A stretch of DNA of 64,000 bases from Tenacibaculum sp. M341 (GCF_004337695.1 NZ_SJXJ01000010.1:183716-247715); one strand, 5' to 3'. Counted from the stretch's first letter, positions 9,375-16,717 are shown. The notes: generated by a model from the sequence alone, not told the origin. A program made the numbers and translations.

Positions 9375-10049
9375 ATGAAACCTAAAAATAAGAAAGAACT
9401 ACGAGAAAAAGAGATTCGAAGAATTCGTAAAAAACTTGATGAGTTATTCGTTAAAAAGTCTAAGCTAAAGTTGATAAAATTAGATGAACCATACAGACAT
9501 GGTTGGTTTAAAGAATTAATTATAACTAACGATATAGATAAGTATGCTAACAAAGAGTATGTAAAAGAAGTATATAGATTAGTAGAGAAGAAAGTTTGGG
9601 CAAAAACAAAAGAAGAAGCCGAAAGGAAATGGCAATATCAAATATCAAAATATCTTATCAATAAAGAAATTCCTACGATTAATAGAAAGCAATTCAATAA
9701 ATTAAGTATTGAAGCCCAAAAACTATGTGTTCCTTTTCAATATTACACAAAGCGAAGAAGATTAAGAACGCGTTACTACCTTAAAATTCCTAAAGGTGCT
9801 TACAAAATAAAATTTACAAGAGCGTATGTAACTCATACACGTAATATAAATCCTGAACTACAAAAAGAGATAGCGTTTTTATATAAGAAAATGGAACGCA
9901 AAGGATATTACGACGTAGAAAAAAAGTTATTTGGATTGAAATCTGACTGGCTTAGTTTTAGAGAAAGTAGGCAACAAGCAAAAGCAAAAGCAAAAGTTAG
10001 AAAGTTAAAGTACATAAGAATTGAAGACTTTATTAAAGAGGCTTGTTAA
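9375..10049 (+). CDS. Basic protein, paralog A of the rtcB-linked family
   Basis: The 224-residue protein is very rich in Lys/Arg (predicted pI clearly basic), with no membrane segment or signal peptide. It is paralogous to the product of 11510-12196. Shared blocks include KLDEP.RHGWFKE, TKEEA.R.W..QISK.LI, PTI..KQFN.L, IPKGAYKIK.TRAY.TH. The composition and conserved aromatic/basic motifs suggest RNA or ribosome binding, but no known domain is recognised. ATG 9375 is chosen over TTG 9366 because MKPK aligns with the MKPR start of the paralog. It is separated from the ligase operon by 1.46 kb of repeats and regulatory-looking DNA, so it may be an older duplicate under separate control. Confidence 0.75.
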   Translation: MKPKNKKELREKEIRRIRKKLDELFVKKSKLKLIKLDEPYRHGWFKELIITNDIDKYANKEYVKEVYRLVEKKVWAKTKEEAERKWQYQISKYLINKEIPTINRKQFNKLSIEAQKLCVPFQYYTKRRRLRTRYYLKIPKGAYKIKFTRAYVTHTRNINPELQKEIAFLYKKMERKGYYDVEKKLFGLKSDWLSFRESRQQAKAKAKVRKLKYIRIEDFIKEAC

Positions 10050-10057
10050 TAGTTCAA

Positions 10058-10213
10058 AGGCTCTGTGGCGTTTTCGGCAGTTATTTTTTTCATCCCAGAG
10101 GCTCTGTGGCGTTTTCGGCGGTTGTTTTTTTCATCCTAGAAGCTCTGTGGCGTTTTTGGCGGTTGTTTTTTTCATCCCAGAGGCTCTGCGGCGTTTTCGG
10201 CAGTTGTTTTTTT
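10058..10213 (+). repeat. Four tandem copies of a 41-bp G+C-richer unit
   Basis: Copies start at 10058, 10099, 10140 and 10181, exactly 41 bp apart; the last is shortened. Each begins AGGCTCTGTGGCG and ends with a T run and CATCC(C/T)AG. Differences between copies are few substitutions. The unit is much richer in G+C than its surroundings and starts 9 bp after the stop codon of paralog A. An ORF running through it (10021-10215) is a by-product of the repeat and is not called. Confidence 0.9.
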
Positions 10214-10330
10214 AGCTAATAAATAGTTAGTACATATCAAAAAGTATCTTTAGAGTGTAAGTTAGAGGTCAGTCGATATTTAATTATTAGTTAGTTTTCT
10301 GATAAACTTTATCAATTTTATTTAGTATTT

Positions 10331-10517
10331 AACGTGAATCTTGGATAAGAACCCTATTATGTCAGTTCGAGTGATTTTTTATGGAGTAAAACGTAATAAA
10401 AAATTGTATCGAGAACAATTCGTATTACGAAAGCTTCTCGATACAAAATTATTTTTCATTCCATTACAAATAATTTCACTCGAAGTGACACTTTTACTCT
10501 TAAACGATATTCACGTT
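10331..10517. repeat. Imperfect 187-bp palindromic element
   Basis: The outer ends AACGTGAAT (10331-10339) and ATTCACGTT (10509-10517) are exact inverse complements. Inside, GTCAGTTCGAGTGA pairs with TCACTCGAAGTGAC, and TGTATCGAGAA pairs with TTCTCGATACA. The whole can fold as one long imperfect hairpin, typical of MITE/REP-like elements scattered in flavobacterial genomes. A 60-codon ORF across it is an artefact. Confidence 0.75.
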
Positions 10518-10521
10518 ATTT

Positions 10522-10668
10522 AATAATTAACAGATTGCTTCACTACACTGTGTTTCGTTCGCAATGACATTTTTTTAATGTAAATTTAAGAACGTAAAAC
10601 TGAATACTTAAACACAGCATACTGCCAACTAAAAAGCGACGATCTTGTCAGGTAGAACTTATTCGAGA
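10522..10668 (-). repeat. Dispersed repeat, copy 1 (inverse of 35847-35996)
   Basis: The reverse complement of this stretch matches 35847-35996 over about 150 bp with few differences. The most conserved parts are GTTTAAGTATTCAGTTTTA, GTTCTTAAATTTACATTAAAA and GTCATTGCGAACGAAACACA. It directly abuts the palindromic element at 10331-10517. No ORF is preserved, so it is a non-autonomous repeat or a structured RNA element. Confidence 0.8.
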
Positions 10669-10859
10669 CCTTTTTACAATTTGATGTATCACTTTAATAG
10701 CAATTGAAATTTCTCATCACGCTTTTTTTGATAAATCTTTAAAGAAACCTAGTTAAAAACGGATAATTTTACTTAATTTAAAATGAATCTAACAAAATCA
10801 TTAGAAAAAAGTAGTATACTTGCACAGTAATTAATAACAAATAAAACAAATTTTAACCT

Positions 10860-10925
10860 ATGACAATACTAAAATTCACATATCAGGACGCAAAAATGCG
10901 ACTTCGTGGATTGTATTTTAGGTAG
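10860..10925 (+). CDS. Possible 21-residue leader peptide, module 1
   Basis: A short ORF (starts MTILKFTYQDAK) has an ATG 35-40 nt downstream of a near-consensus -7 element (TATACTTG, 10815-10822) and is followed after 21 nt by a strong terminator. The layout is the same as at 11300-11386, and both peptides carry LKF near the start. It could be a leader peptide, a tiny protein or chance; no homolog is known to me. Confidence 0.35.
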   Translation: MTILKFTYQDAKMRLRGLYFR

Positions 10926-10946
10926 AAATTCACAATATAAAAAAGC

Positions 10947-10983
10947 AAAAGCGTCCAAAATTAATTTTTTGGACGCTTTTTTT
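10947..10983 (+). terminator. Strong intrinsic terminator, module 1
   Basis: A perfect 14-bp stem (10947-10960 with 10967-10980) with a 6-nt loop and a T run follows the 21-residue ORF. It implies that a transcript of roughly 150 nt is made here. Confidence 0.88.
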
Positions 10984-11144
10984 ATAAAAAAAATAAAAAC
11001 CTGAAATACTCTTTGAATCGTGTAATTAAAAACATACATCACAAAGTATCAACCTATTAAATATCTGCTTAAAGCGGACAGGATTTTTATTGTCTTTAAT
11101 ATTAGTTAAATTGTTGAGAATCAATAAAATAATTTTAAATTTTA

Positions 11145-11176
11145 TTTGTGTAATTCAAAAAAGCATTCTAAGTTTG
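11145..11176 (+). promoter_or_regulatory. Bacteroidetes-type promoter of the ligase operon leader
   Basis: TTTG at 11145-11148 and TAAGTTTG at 11169-11176 are 20 nt apart, an exact fit to the flavobacterial consensus TTTG-N19/20-TANNTTTG. The start site would fall about 11182, giving a leader of about 330 nt before the gene at 11510, with a short ORF and a terminator in it. Confidence 0.75.
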
Positions 11177-11299
11177 CATCGCAGTTAAGCAAAAACAAAA
11201 TATCGTTTTAAAAGCTTTATTAAATTATTTAGGGGAGTCTATTTAGTTTAAAATAAAAAAAGTAATTAAAACTTAACACTATATAAAAACGAAGTAAAT

Positions 11300-11386
11300 A
11301 TGTTAAAATTTCAATTAAACACAGGTACAGGATCAGAACTAGGTTTTGCAGTACAATGCTTCGCGACTTTCTTCATAGATAAATAA
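11300..11386 (+). CDS. Possible 28-residue leader peptide, module 2
   Basis: The short ORF (starts MLKFQLNTGTGSELG and includes a Phe/Cys-rich end) lies in the predicted leader RNA about 118 nt after the inferred transcription start. It ends 15 nt before a terminator hairpin, and the RtcB operon follows. This arrangement resembles translation-dependent attenuation. No amino-acid run of the kind found in biosynthetic attenuators is present, so the signal sensed could be the state of the ribosome itself. Its expression is inferred, not shown. Confidence 0.45.
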   Translation: MLKFQLNTGTGSELGFAVQCFATFFIDK

Positions 11387-11401
11387 AACACAATATATAT
11401 G

Positions 11402-11435
11402 AAAAGTCCGAAGCCCAAAAGTTTCGGATTTTTTT
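11402..11435 (+). terminator. Terminator/attenuator in front of the ligase operon
   Basis: A stem of about 12-13 pairs (core TCCGAA/TTCGGA, 407-412 with 423-428 of the 11 kb block, extended by A-T and G-T pairs) is followed by a T run. It lies between the short ORF and the first gene of the operon, so operon expression requires read-through or a second promoter. Confidence 0.8.
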
Positions 11436-11509
11436 ATACACTTCTTTCAAGGAATCGTTGAGGTTACAAATTATATCCGAAAAGGTTATGAATAGTCAAA
11501 TTATATTCA

Positions 11510-12196
11510 TTGAAACCAAGGCATATAAAAGAACAAAGACAAAAAGTCATTCGAAATATTCGAAAAAGACAACGAGCAATTTATCAAGAAATAAGGGAAT
11601 TAGGATATAAAAAACTAGATGAACCTATACGTCATGGTTGGTTTAAAGAAATTGTGCTAACCGAAAATGTAGAACGCTATAAAAACAAAAAGCATATACT
11701 AGAATTATACGACTGTATAGAAAAAAGTTTTTGGGGTAGAACAAAAGAGGAAGCTGATAGACAATGGTTTCATCAAATTTCAAAATTTTTAATCTACCGA
11801 AATTTCCCAACTATTTCTAAGAAACAATTCAACAGATTAACATACAAAGCACAAGCAATGTGCACTATTTATTCGTACAGAGATGTAAATAAAAGATTAA
11901 AAAAACGGTTTTATGTGAGAATTCCGAAAGGAGCTTACAAAATAAAATATACAAGAGCATACATAACGCATTCTAAAAGAATAGATCCAGCACTAGAAAG
12001 TGAATTAGATTTATTAGAACAACAACTATTTAAAAATGGTTTTTATGACCTGTGGCAAGATAGTTATTGGGAGAATTGTTGGAGAAAACCTATTGAAAGA
12101 GGTTTAAAATTAAAAGTAAAAAAACAATTGTATGCTCTTAAACAATATCCGTTGCAGGATATTATTAATGACAACATATCATGGGAAAAAAATTAA
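11510..12196 (+). CDS. Basic protein, paralog B, coupled to rtcB
   Basis: The 228-residue Lys/Arg-rich protein is homologous to paralog A (9375-10049) along its whole length. It has no recognised domain, signal peptide or membrane segment. The start codon is TTG at 11510: an in-frame stop lies just upstream and the resulting MKPR matches the MKPK start of the paralog. Its last 16 nt overlap the start of rtcB, so the two are almost certainly translated together and probably act together. I infer RNA, tRNA or ribosomal-subunit binding from charge and context only. Confidence 0.8.
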   Translation: MKPRHIKEQRQKVIRNIRKRQRAIYQEIRELGYKKLDEPIRHGWFKEIVLTENVERYKNKKHILELYDCIEKSFWGRTKEEADRQWFHQISKFLIYRNFPTISKKQFNRLTYKAQAMCTIYSYRDVNKRLKKRFYVRIPKGAYKIKYTRAYITHSKRIDPALESELDLLEQQLFKNGFYDLWQDSYWENCWRKPIERGLKLKVKKQLYALKQYPLQDIINDNISWEKN

Positions 12197-13572
12197 AAGG
12201 AAAAGACTTAATTAATTTAGGATTTCCAAAAAATAATAGCATAAATATCGCCTTAGGGCAAATTAATAGATATCGAAAAAAAGAGAAAAAAGAACGCATT
12301 TTAGAAGAAGCAAAACAAGTATTATTAGAACCAGAAAAGTACAAAGGAAATGCTATTTGGGGCAAAGTAGCAGAAGGATTGGTAAAGCCAGTTGAAGTAC
12401 AGTTTCATAAATTAAGAAACACCAGAGCACCCTTTAGTATTTATGGTGAAAATGAAATAGATGACATTGCTAAATATCAATTATACGATGCGTTAAAATT
12501 ACCAATTGCAGTGCAAGGAGCTTTAATGCCCGATGCACATGCAGGTTACGGCTTGCCAATTGGAGGAGTGTTAGCTACTGATAATGCTGTAATTCCGTAC
12601 GGAGTAGGTGTAGATATTGGTTGTAGAATGTGTTTAACAGTTTACCCAGTAAAAGCATCTTATTTAAAAGGGAAACAACATCAGTTAGAAAACATATTAT
12701 CTGAACATACCAAGTTTGGAATGTATGAAACACACAAGGTAAAGCACGATCACGAAATATTTGAACGTACCGAATTTAAAGACATTCCATTGTTAAAACG
12801 CTTACGAATGAAAGCATACAATCAATTAGGAACCTCGGGTGGAGGGAATCATTTTGTAGAGTTTGGAATTGTGGATGTTACTGATGAAAATAATGAGTTT
12901 GGATTACCAATTGGAGAATATGTAGGATTGTTATCGCACAGTGGTAGTCGTGGTTTAGGAGCTAACATAGCAAAACACTATACATATTTAGCCAAAAAGC
13001 AATGTCCGTTACCTAAAAATGTCCAGCATTTGGCTTGGTTAGATTTAGATACCCACGACGGACAAGAGTACTGGTTAGCAATGAATTTAGCTGGTGATTA
13101 CGCAAAGGCATGTCACGATAATATTCATAAGAGAGTAGGTAAGTTATTAGGAGCCAAAGCTATTGCAAAAATTGAGAATCATCACAATTTTGCTTGGAAA
13201 GAGCAAATTAACGGTCAAGAGTTAATAGTACATAGAAAAGGAGCTACACCAGCAAATAAAGGAGAGTTAGGAATTATTCCAGGATCTATGACAGCACCAG
13301 GATACATTGTTAGAGGTTTAGGTAATACCGATAGTTTACACTCAGCTTCTCACGGAGCAGGTAGAAAACATTCTCGAAAAGCTTGTAAAGAAAAGTTTAC
13401 AAAAAGTGATATCAAACATCAATTAAACATGAACGGTGTTAGTTTGATTGGTGGTGGAATTGACGAAGCACCAATGGCTTATAAAAGCATTAAAAAAGTC
13501 ATGGCAAATCAACAAGAATTGGTAGAAGTTTTAGGAACATTCACACCAAAAATTGTTCGAATGGATAAATAA
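12181..13572 (+). CDS. rtcB: RNA-splicing ligase RtcB
   Basis: The 463-residue protein has every hallmark of RtcB, the GTP- and Mn-dependent ligase that joins 2',3'-cyclic-phosphate or 3'-phosphate ends to 5'-OH ends. Visible are the metal Cys in GVDIGCRM (C148), His in GGGNHFVEFG (H224), His in LSHSGSRGLG (H253), the HH of NHHNFAW (334-335) and the guanylylated His in SHGAGR (H391). It overlaps the upstream basic protein and is followed by a nucleotidyltransferase, a zinc-ribbon protein and prfH. Coupling with PrfH marks the repair-type RtcB that reseals damaged RNA in rescued ribosomes. No archease or RtcA gene is nearby. Confidence 0.95.
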   Translation: MGKKLKGKDLINLGFPKNNSINIALGQINRYRKKEKKERILEEAKQVLLEPEKYKGNAIWGKVAEGLVKPVEVQFHKLRNTRAPFSIYGENEIDDIAKYQLYDALKLPIAVQGALMPDAHAGYGLPIGGVLATDNAVIPYGVGVDIGCRMCLTVYPVKASYLKGKQHQLENILSEHTKFGMYETHKVKHDHEIFERTEFKDIPLLKRLRMKAYNQLGTSGGGNHFVEFGIVDVTDENNEFGLPIGEYVGLLSHSGSRGLGANIAKHYTYLAKKQCPLPKNVQHLAWLDLDTHDGQEYWLAMNLAGDYAKACHDNIHKRVGKLLGAKAIAKIENHHNFAWKEQINGQELIVHRKGATPANKGELGIIPGSMTAPGYIVRGLGNTDSLHSASHGAGRKHSRKACKEKFTKSDIKHQLNMNGVSLIGGGIDEAPMAYKSIKKVMANQQELVEVLGTFTPKIVRMDK

Positions 13573-13635
13573 TGTCCAATTATCAATTATCAGTGATTCC
13601 AATAAAAAAAGCTAATAGCATAATATTAAAGAGAA

Positions 13636-14184
13636 ATGGGAGCAAATCATAATATAAAAAGATACGGAGAATTATGGCCTAATTACCGAATAGAATTAGG
13701 TATAAAAATATTAGAAAAGTTAAAGCAATGGGTAATAATATCTGGAGGATGGGCATGGCATTTTATGTCAGAAATGAATCATAAAGAATACAAACATGCT
13801 CATGACCATAAGGACATAGACATATTTGTAAATCCTAAAAATGTAGGTATTGTAATGCAAATTCTTTTAGAAGAAGGGTTTGAAAAAGTTTGGACACGTT
13901 ACGATCATTTACCAAGTAACGAAAACTTTAGACGCTACGAAAAAGTAGATTGGCTAGACATTGGAAGAGAAGTAAGAACTACCATCGATTTTTTTGAGTC
14001 TAAAACATTAAAAAGTATTCAGGTAAATGGTTGGAATGTAGTAGAGCCAGAAACATTACTAAGTTTTTACAGTAACATTCATTCAAGTGATAAGTGTTGG
14101 GCGGTTCAAAAAGCAGTTCAATTATTATCTCAAGGAAAAAATCCTGTAGGTAATCCATTGTTAACAAAGAACCCTTTAGAATAA
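13636..14184 (+). CDS. Pol-beta-fold nucleotidyltransferase-like protein
   Basis: The 182-residue protein shows the signature of the minimal nucleotidyltransferase fold: SGGWAWHF (about residues 36-43), then the paired acids in HKDIDIF (D60, D62) and a third acid in TTIDFFE (D118). The arrangement resembles lincosamide/aminoglycoside nucleotidyltransferases and MNT-type toxin/antitoxin enzymes. Within the RtcB-PrfH operon (63 bp after rtcB, 6 bp before the next gene) an RNA-directed role such as adding a nucleotide to a damaged end or modifying a toxin is attractive, but this is inference. The catalytic acids appear intact. Confidence 0.75.
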   Translation: MGANHNIKRYGELWPNYRIELGIKILEKLKQWVIISGGWAWHFMSEMNHKEYKHAHDHKDIDIFVNPKNVGIVMQILLEEGFEKVWTRYDHLPSNENFRRYEKVDWLDIGREVRTTIDFFESKTLKSIQVNGWNVVEPETLLSFYSNIHSSDKCWAVQKAVQLLSQGKNPVGNPLLTKNPLE

Positions 14185-14190
14185 AGTAAA

Positions 14191-14784
14191 ATGGAAGCAA
14201 AAAGATTCAGATCAACAATAAAGTGGCTTGATTTTTTTGAAGAGATAATAGATGTTGAGTGTCCTAATTGTCAAAGTAAAGCACAATTACACCGCCAACC
14301 TAATACTTATAAATGTTGTTATGGATATACTTTTAAATTTCAATGCAATCATTGTCATTCAGAAATAAAAGAGGTTGAAAAATACATTTATACAGTTAAA
14401 AGACATTGTCCTTATTGTGCAGAAGTAATTGATTACAGATCAATGCAAACAAAAAAAATAAAAAAGGAACAAGAAGTTTGTTGCAAAAGTTGTGAAGCAC
14501 GAATTACGTATACACCTAAAGTAGAAACCGTGAGAGAATTTATTTGGAAAGGAAACAACATTGAATTTACTTTTTGGTATTCTCAAACATATCAGGGCAA
14601 TCGGTTTTGGGCAGTAAATGAGGAACATTTAGCGTATTTAGAAGATTTTATAAGAGCCAAATTAAGATTAAGAAGTAAATATCGTTCAGGAATGATGTTG
14701 GTAGATAAACTTCCATCTTTTATAAAAGATAAAAATAATAGAGATGGTTTATTAAAGTTAATCTCAAAATTAAAAGAAAAATAG
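14191..14784 (+). CDS. Multi-zinc-ribbon protein
   Basis: The 197-residue protein has four CxxC knuckles: CPNC (24-27), CNHC (52-55), CPYC (73-76) and CKSC (98-101), plus a CC pair at 42-43. That is enough for two zinc ribbons. The C-terminal half is aromatic and then basic and helical, without cysteines. Zinc ribbons of this type usually bind nucleic acid or protein partners. It sits 6 bp after the nucleotidyltransferase gene and its stop shares a base with the next start. No named family is recognised. Confidence 0.75.
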   Translation: MEAKRFRSTIKWLDFFEEIIDVECPNCQSKAQLHRQPNTYKCCYGYTFKFQCNHCHSEIKEVEKYIYTVKRHCPYCAEVIDYRSMQTKKIKKEQEVCCKSCEARITYTPKVETVREFIWKGNNIEFTFWYSQTYQGNRFWAVNEEHLAYLEDFIRAKLRLRSKYRSGMMLVDKLPSFIKDKNNRDGLLKLISKLKEK

Positions 14785-15062
14785 TGGAACGAATAAGAAT
14801 CAATTTAGATCAGCTCCCGTCGCAAAGATGGGAGTTTCTAAAAGCATATAAAGAGCAAGTTAATAACTTATTAGAACCTATTTTTAGAAGAAATACTTTT
14901 TGCAAAAGTCACCAAAGAGTATCAGAATTATTAAAAATTAAACCTCCTGTAAGTGTTGAAGATTATTTTTCAATACTATCAGATGATAACGTAAAAATGA
15001 ATATTACAGTACAACAAATGGTATTTGATGTTACTACTGGAGCAATTCATTTAAAAACATAG
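14784..15062 (+). CDS. Uncharacterised 92-residue protein of the repair operon
   Basis: A small soluble protein with a GTG start that shares its G with the stop codon of the zinc-ribbon gene (TAGTG), followed by prfH 5 bp after its stop. No domain is recognised. The N-terminal half is helical (QRWEFLKAYKEQVNNLL) and the C-terminal half mixed. Tight packing between two operon genes is the main support for it being real. Confidence 0.7.
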   Translation: MERIRINLDQLPSQRWEFLKAYKEQVNNLLEPIFRRNTFCKSHQRVSELLKIKPPVSVEDYFSILSDDNVKMNITVQQMVFDVTTGAIHLKT

Positions 15063-15067
15063 AAAAC

Positions 15068-15760
15068 ATGAATACAAAATTAATACAGCTAACAGCGGCT
15101 AAAGGACCAGCAGAGTGTGCTTGGGTAGTAGCTAAAGTTTTAAAGATATTCATAAAAGAAGTAATAGATCAAAAAATAGAATATCAAATTTTACACAAAG
15201 TAAATGGAATTGAAAATGGTACTGTACAATCAGTAACTATTGAGTTAAAAGGAAAACAACTTTCTCAATTCTTAGAGCAGTGGTTGGGCACTATACAATG
15301 GATAGGAACCTCAACTTTTAGAAAGTTTCATAAACGAAAGAATTGGTTTATAGGTTGTTTTGAATTAAGCCAAGTTACTGAGAGCACTATTAATGAAAGA
15401 GATATTCAATTTCAAGCAATACGAAGTTCAGGACCAGGAGGTCAACATGTAAATAAAGTAAGTTCTGCAGTTAGAGCAAAGCACTTACCAACAGGAGAGC
15501 AAGTATTGGTTTCAGATAGTAGATCTCAACATCAGAATAAAAAAATAGCCGTACAACGATTAAAAGAAAAAGTAGCCGTTTACAATAGGGGAAAATTGCA
15601 AAATTCAATTCAAGAAAAATGGGAAAACCATTTGAATTTGAAAAGAGGAAATTCTGTGAGAGTATTTAAAGGAACAGATTTTAAAAAAGAAAAGAAAACA
15701 AAATCGTATAAGAATAAGCGTAACGAATTAAAAAATGATCTGAGAGATCAATTACGATGA
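15068..15760 (+). CDS. prfH: Peptide chain release factor H (PrfH)
   Basis: The 230-residue release-factor homolog lacks the stop-codon-recognition domain 2 of RF1/RF2 but keeps the catalytic domain with SSGPGGQHVNK (GGQ at 124-126), the motif that triggers peptidyl-tRNA hydrolysis. Its N-terminal LTAAKGPAECAWVV and WLGTIQWI blocks are typical of PrfH, and the C-terminus is Lys-rich as in ribosome-binding tails. PrfH is known to free ribosomes whose 16S decoding centre has been cut, after which the linked RtcB reseals the RNA. It ends the tightly packed five-gene stretch starting at rtcB, with a weak terminator 160 bp downstream. Confidence 0.95.
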   Translation: MNTKLIQLTAAKGPAECAWVVAKVLKIFIKEVIDQKIEYQILHKVNGIENGTVQSVTIELKGKQLSQFLEQWLGTIQWIGTSTFRKFHKRKNWFIGCFELSQVTESTINERDIQFQAIRSSGPGGQHVNKVSSAVRAKHLPTGEQVLVSDSRSQHQNKKIAVQRLKEKVAVYNRGKLQNSIQEKWENHLNLKRGNSVRVFKGTDFKKEKKTKSYKNKRNELKNDLRDQLR

Positions 15761-16001
15761 CGATTGCTAGAGAAATTTTCATTAATGGAAGCTACTTTTA
15801 GGAATAAGATTCTAGAAAAAAGTAGAAGTGATATTTCACTATAACAATTTGAAAATGGATTAATAGTAACAATTAGGTTGTTTAATATCATTTAATTAAG
15901 AGTTTAAGTTAAAAATGTCTCCTCGAGCATAATCGAGAGGTAATATTTTTTTAGTTGCGCAAAAAGAATACGTAGTACTGTAAAATATTTGCAGAGTAGT
16001 T
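15761..16001 (+). other. Intergenic region after prfH
   Basis: The first 160 bp show no gene. A CTCGA/TCGAG hairpin (about 15923-15942) followed by TAATATTTTTTT is a plausible weak terminator for the operon. After it, a TTG and a TATTTGC element (about 15954-15992) may form the promoter of the next transcription unit. Confidence 0.5.
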
Positions 16002-16079
16002 ATGAAAAATACGCCGTTTAGAAGTGGGAATATTGCTATAAAAAGAGAAGAAATTAAAGAAAAAAGAAAAACAAATTAA
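16002..16079 (+). CDS. Possible 25-residue mini-protein before the TPR gene
   Basis: An ATG-started ORF (MKNTPFRSGNIAIKREE...) ends 3 nt before the ATG of the TPR protein. It is strongly basic and purine-rich. It could be a small protein, a translational coupler or just 5' leader. It follows directly after a promoter-like TATTTGC element. Confidence 0.4.
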   Translation: MKNTPFRSGNIAIKREEIKEKRKTN

Positions 16080-16082
16080 GTT

Positions 16083-16667
16083 ATGGGATTAACATTAGCA
16101 GACAATTATTATTTAAAGGCTAGGGCAGCAGCAGGTGGTTTTGGTTGTGATTGGGGTGAGGTAACAGAATCTCTAAATTACGCTTTGTCTTATGATGAAA
16201 ACCACTGTCCGTCTTTATGTTTTTTAGGACAAATTTATGCTGAAAGATTATCTCAGTACAGTGAAGCTTTTGAATGCTTTGATAAAATCATAGCTACAAA
16301 TACAAATTATTTAGAGGTGTATCCAGTATACATTAGATATTTAATTTGGGCAGACGAAATAGCACGTGCAGAAAAATTAATAGCATTTGCTGAGAAATTA
16401 AAAGCAATAGACATTTCTCAACTGTATTGGTTAAAAGCATATATAGAAGATGTAAATGGAAACTATAAAAAGAGTATTAAACTATTAAAGAAAGCTCAGG
16501 TTCATATTTACAATGAATATTATTTTGATTTTATGGATGACGAGAAGAAGCGCATCAAAAAGAAAATAGCGTTGACAACTAAAAAATCTAAAAAGAAATC
16601 AGAGAAAAAATCAAAAGCCAAGAAGAAGAAAACCAAGAATAAAAAGAAAAACAAAAAGAAGAAATAA
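16083..16667 (+). CDS. TPR-like protein with poly-lysine tail
   Basis: The 194-residue protein consists of helical pairs with TPR spacing (segments about 24-55, 58-92, 95-125 and 118-150; W/A/Y pattern as in LGQIYAE...AFECFDKII), followed by about 30 residues that are almost only Lys with Ser/Thr/Glu (from about 165). TPR units mediate protein contacts. A Lys tail is common in ribosome- or RNA-associated factors. It lies between prfH and an RNA/nucleotide phosphoesterase-type gene, so it may be an adaptor of the same system; the role is inferred. Confidence 0.72.
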   Translation: MGLTLADNYYLKARAAAGGFGCDWGEVTESLNYALSYDENHCPSLCFLGQIYAERLSQYSEAFECFDKIIATNTNYLEVYPVYIRYLIWADEIARAEKLIAFAEKLKAIDISQLYWLKAYIEDVNGNYKKSIKLLKKAQVHIYNEYYFDFMDDEKKRIKKKIALTTKKSKKKSEKKSKAKKKKTKNKKKNKKKK

Positions 16668-16673
16668 TAAAAT

Positions 16674-16699
16674 CCTCATCGGTTTTTTAGCTGATGAGG
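16674..16699 (+). other. Hairpin between the TPR and phosphoesterase genes
   Basis: CCTCATC (16674-16680) pairs with GATGAGG (16693-16699) in the 50-bp gap. An A run, not a T run, follows, so this is more likely a partial terminator, an mRNA-stability element or a translation-control hairpin. Confidence 0.5.
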
Positions 16700-16717
16700 T
16701 ATTAAAAAAAAGAAATT

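Noticed and set aside
10058-10213. CRISPR array
   Set aside because: The 41-bp units repeat without unique spacers, and no cas gene is present.
10021-10215. 64-codon ORF across the 41-bp repeats
   Set aside because: It overlaps the end of paralog A in another frame and its sequence is just the translated tandem repeat.
10341-10523. 60-codon ORF
   Set aside because: It lies wholly inside an imperfect palindrome; its sequence mirrors the inverted repeat and has no coding character.
11300-11386. Classical amino-acid attenuator
   Set aside because: The short ORF lacks a run of one amino acid and the genes behind it are not biosynthetic.
9124-11509. Complete insertion sequence or prophage around the repair island
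   Set aside because: Repeats are present, but no transposase, integrase, tRNA target or paired attachment sites are seen.
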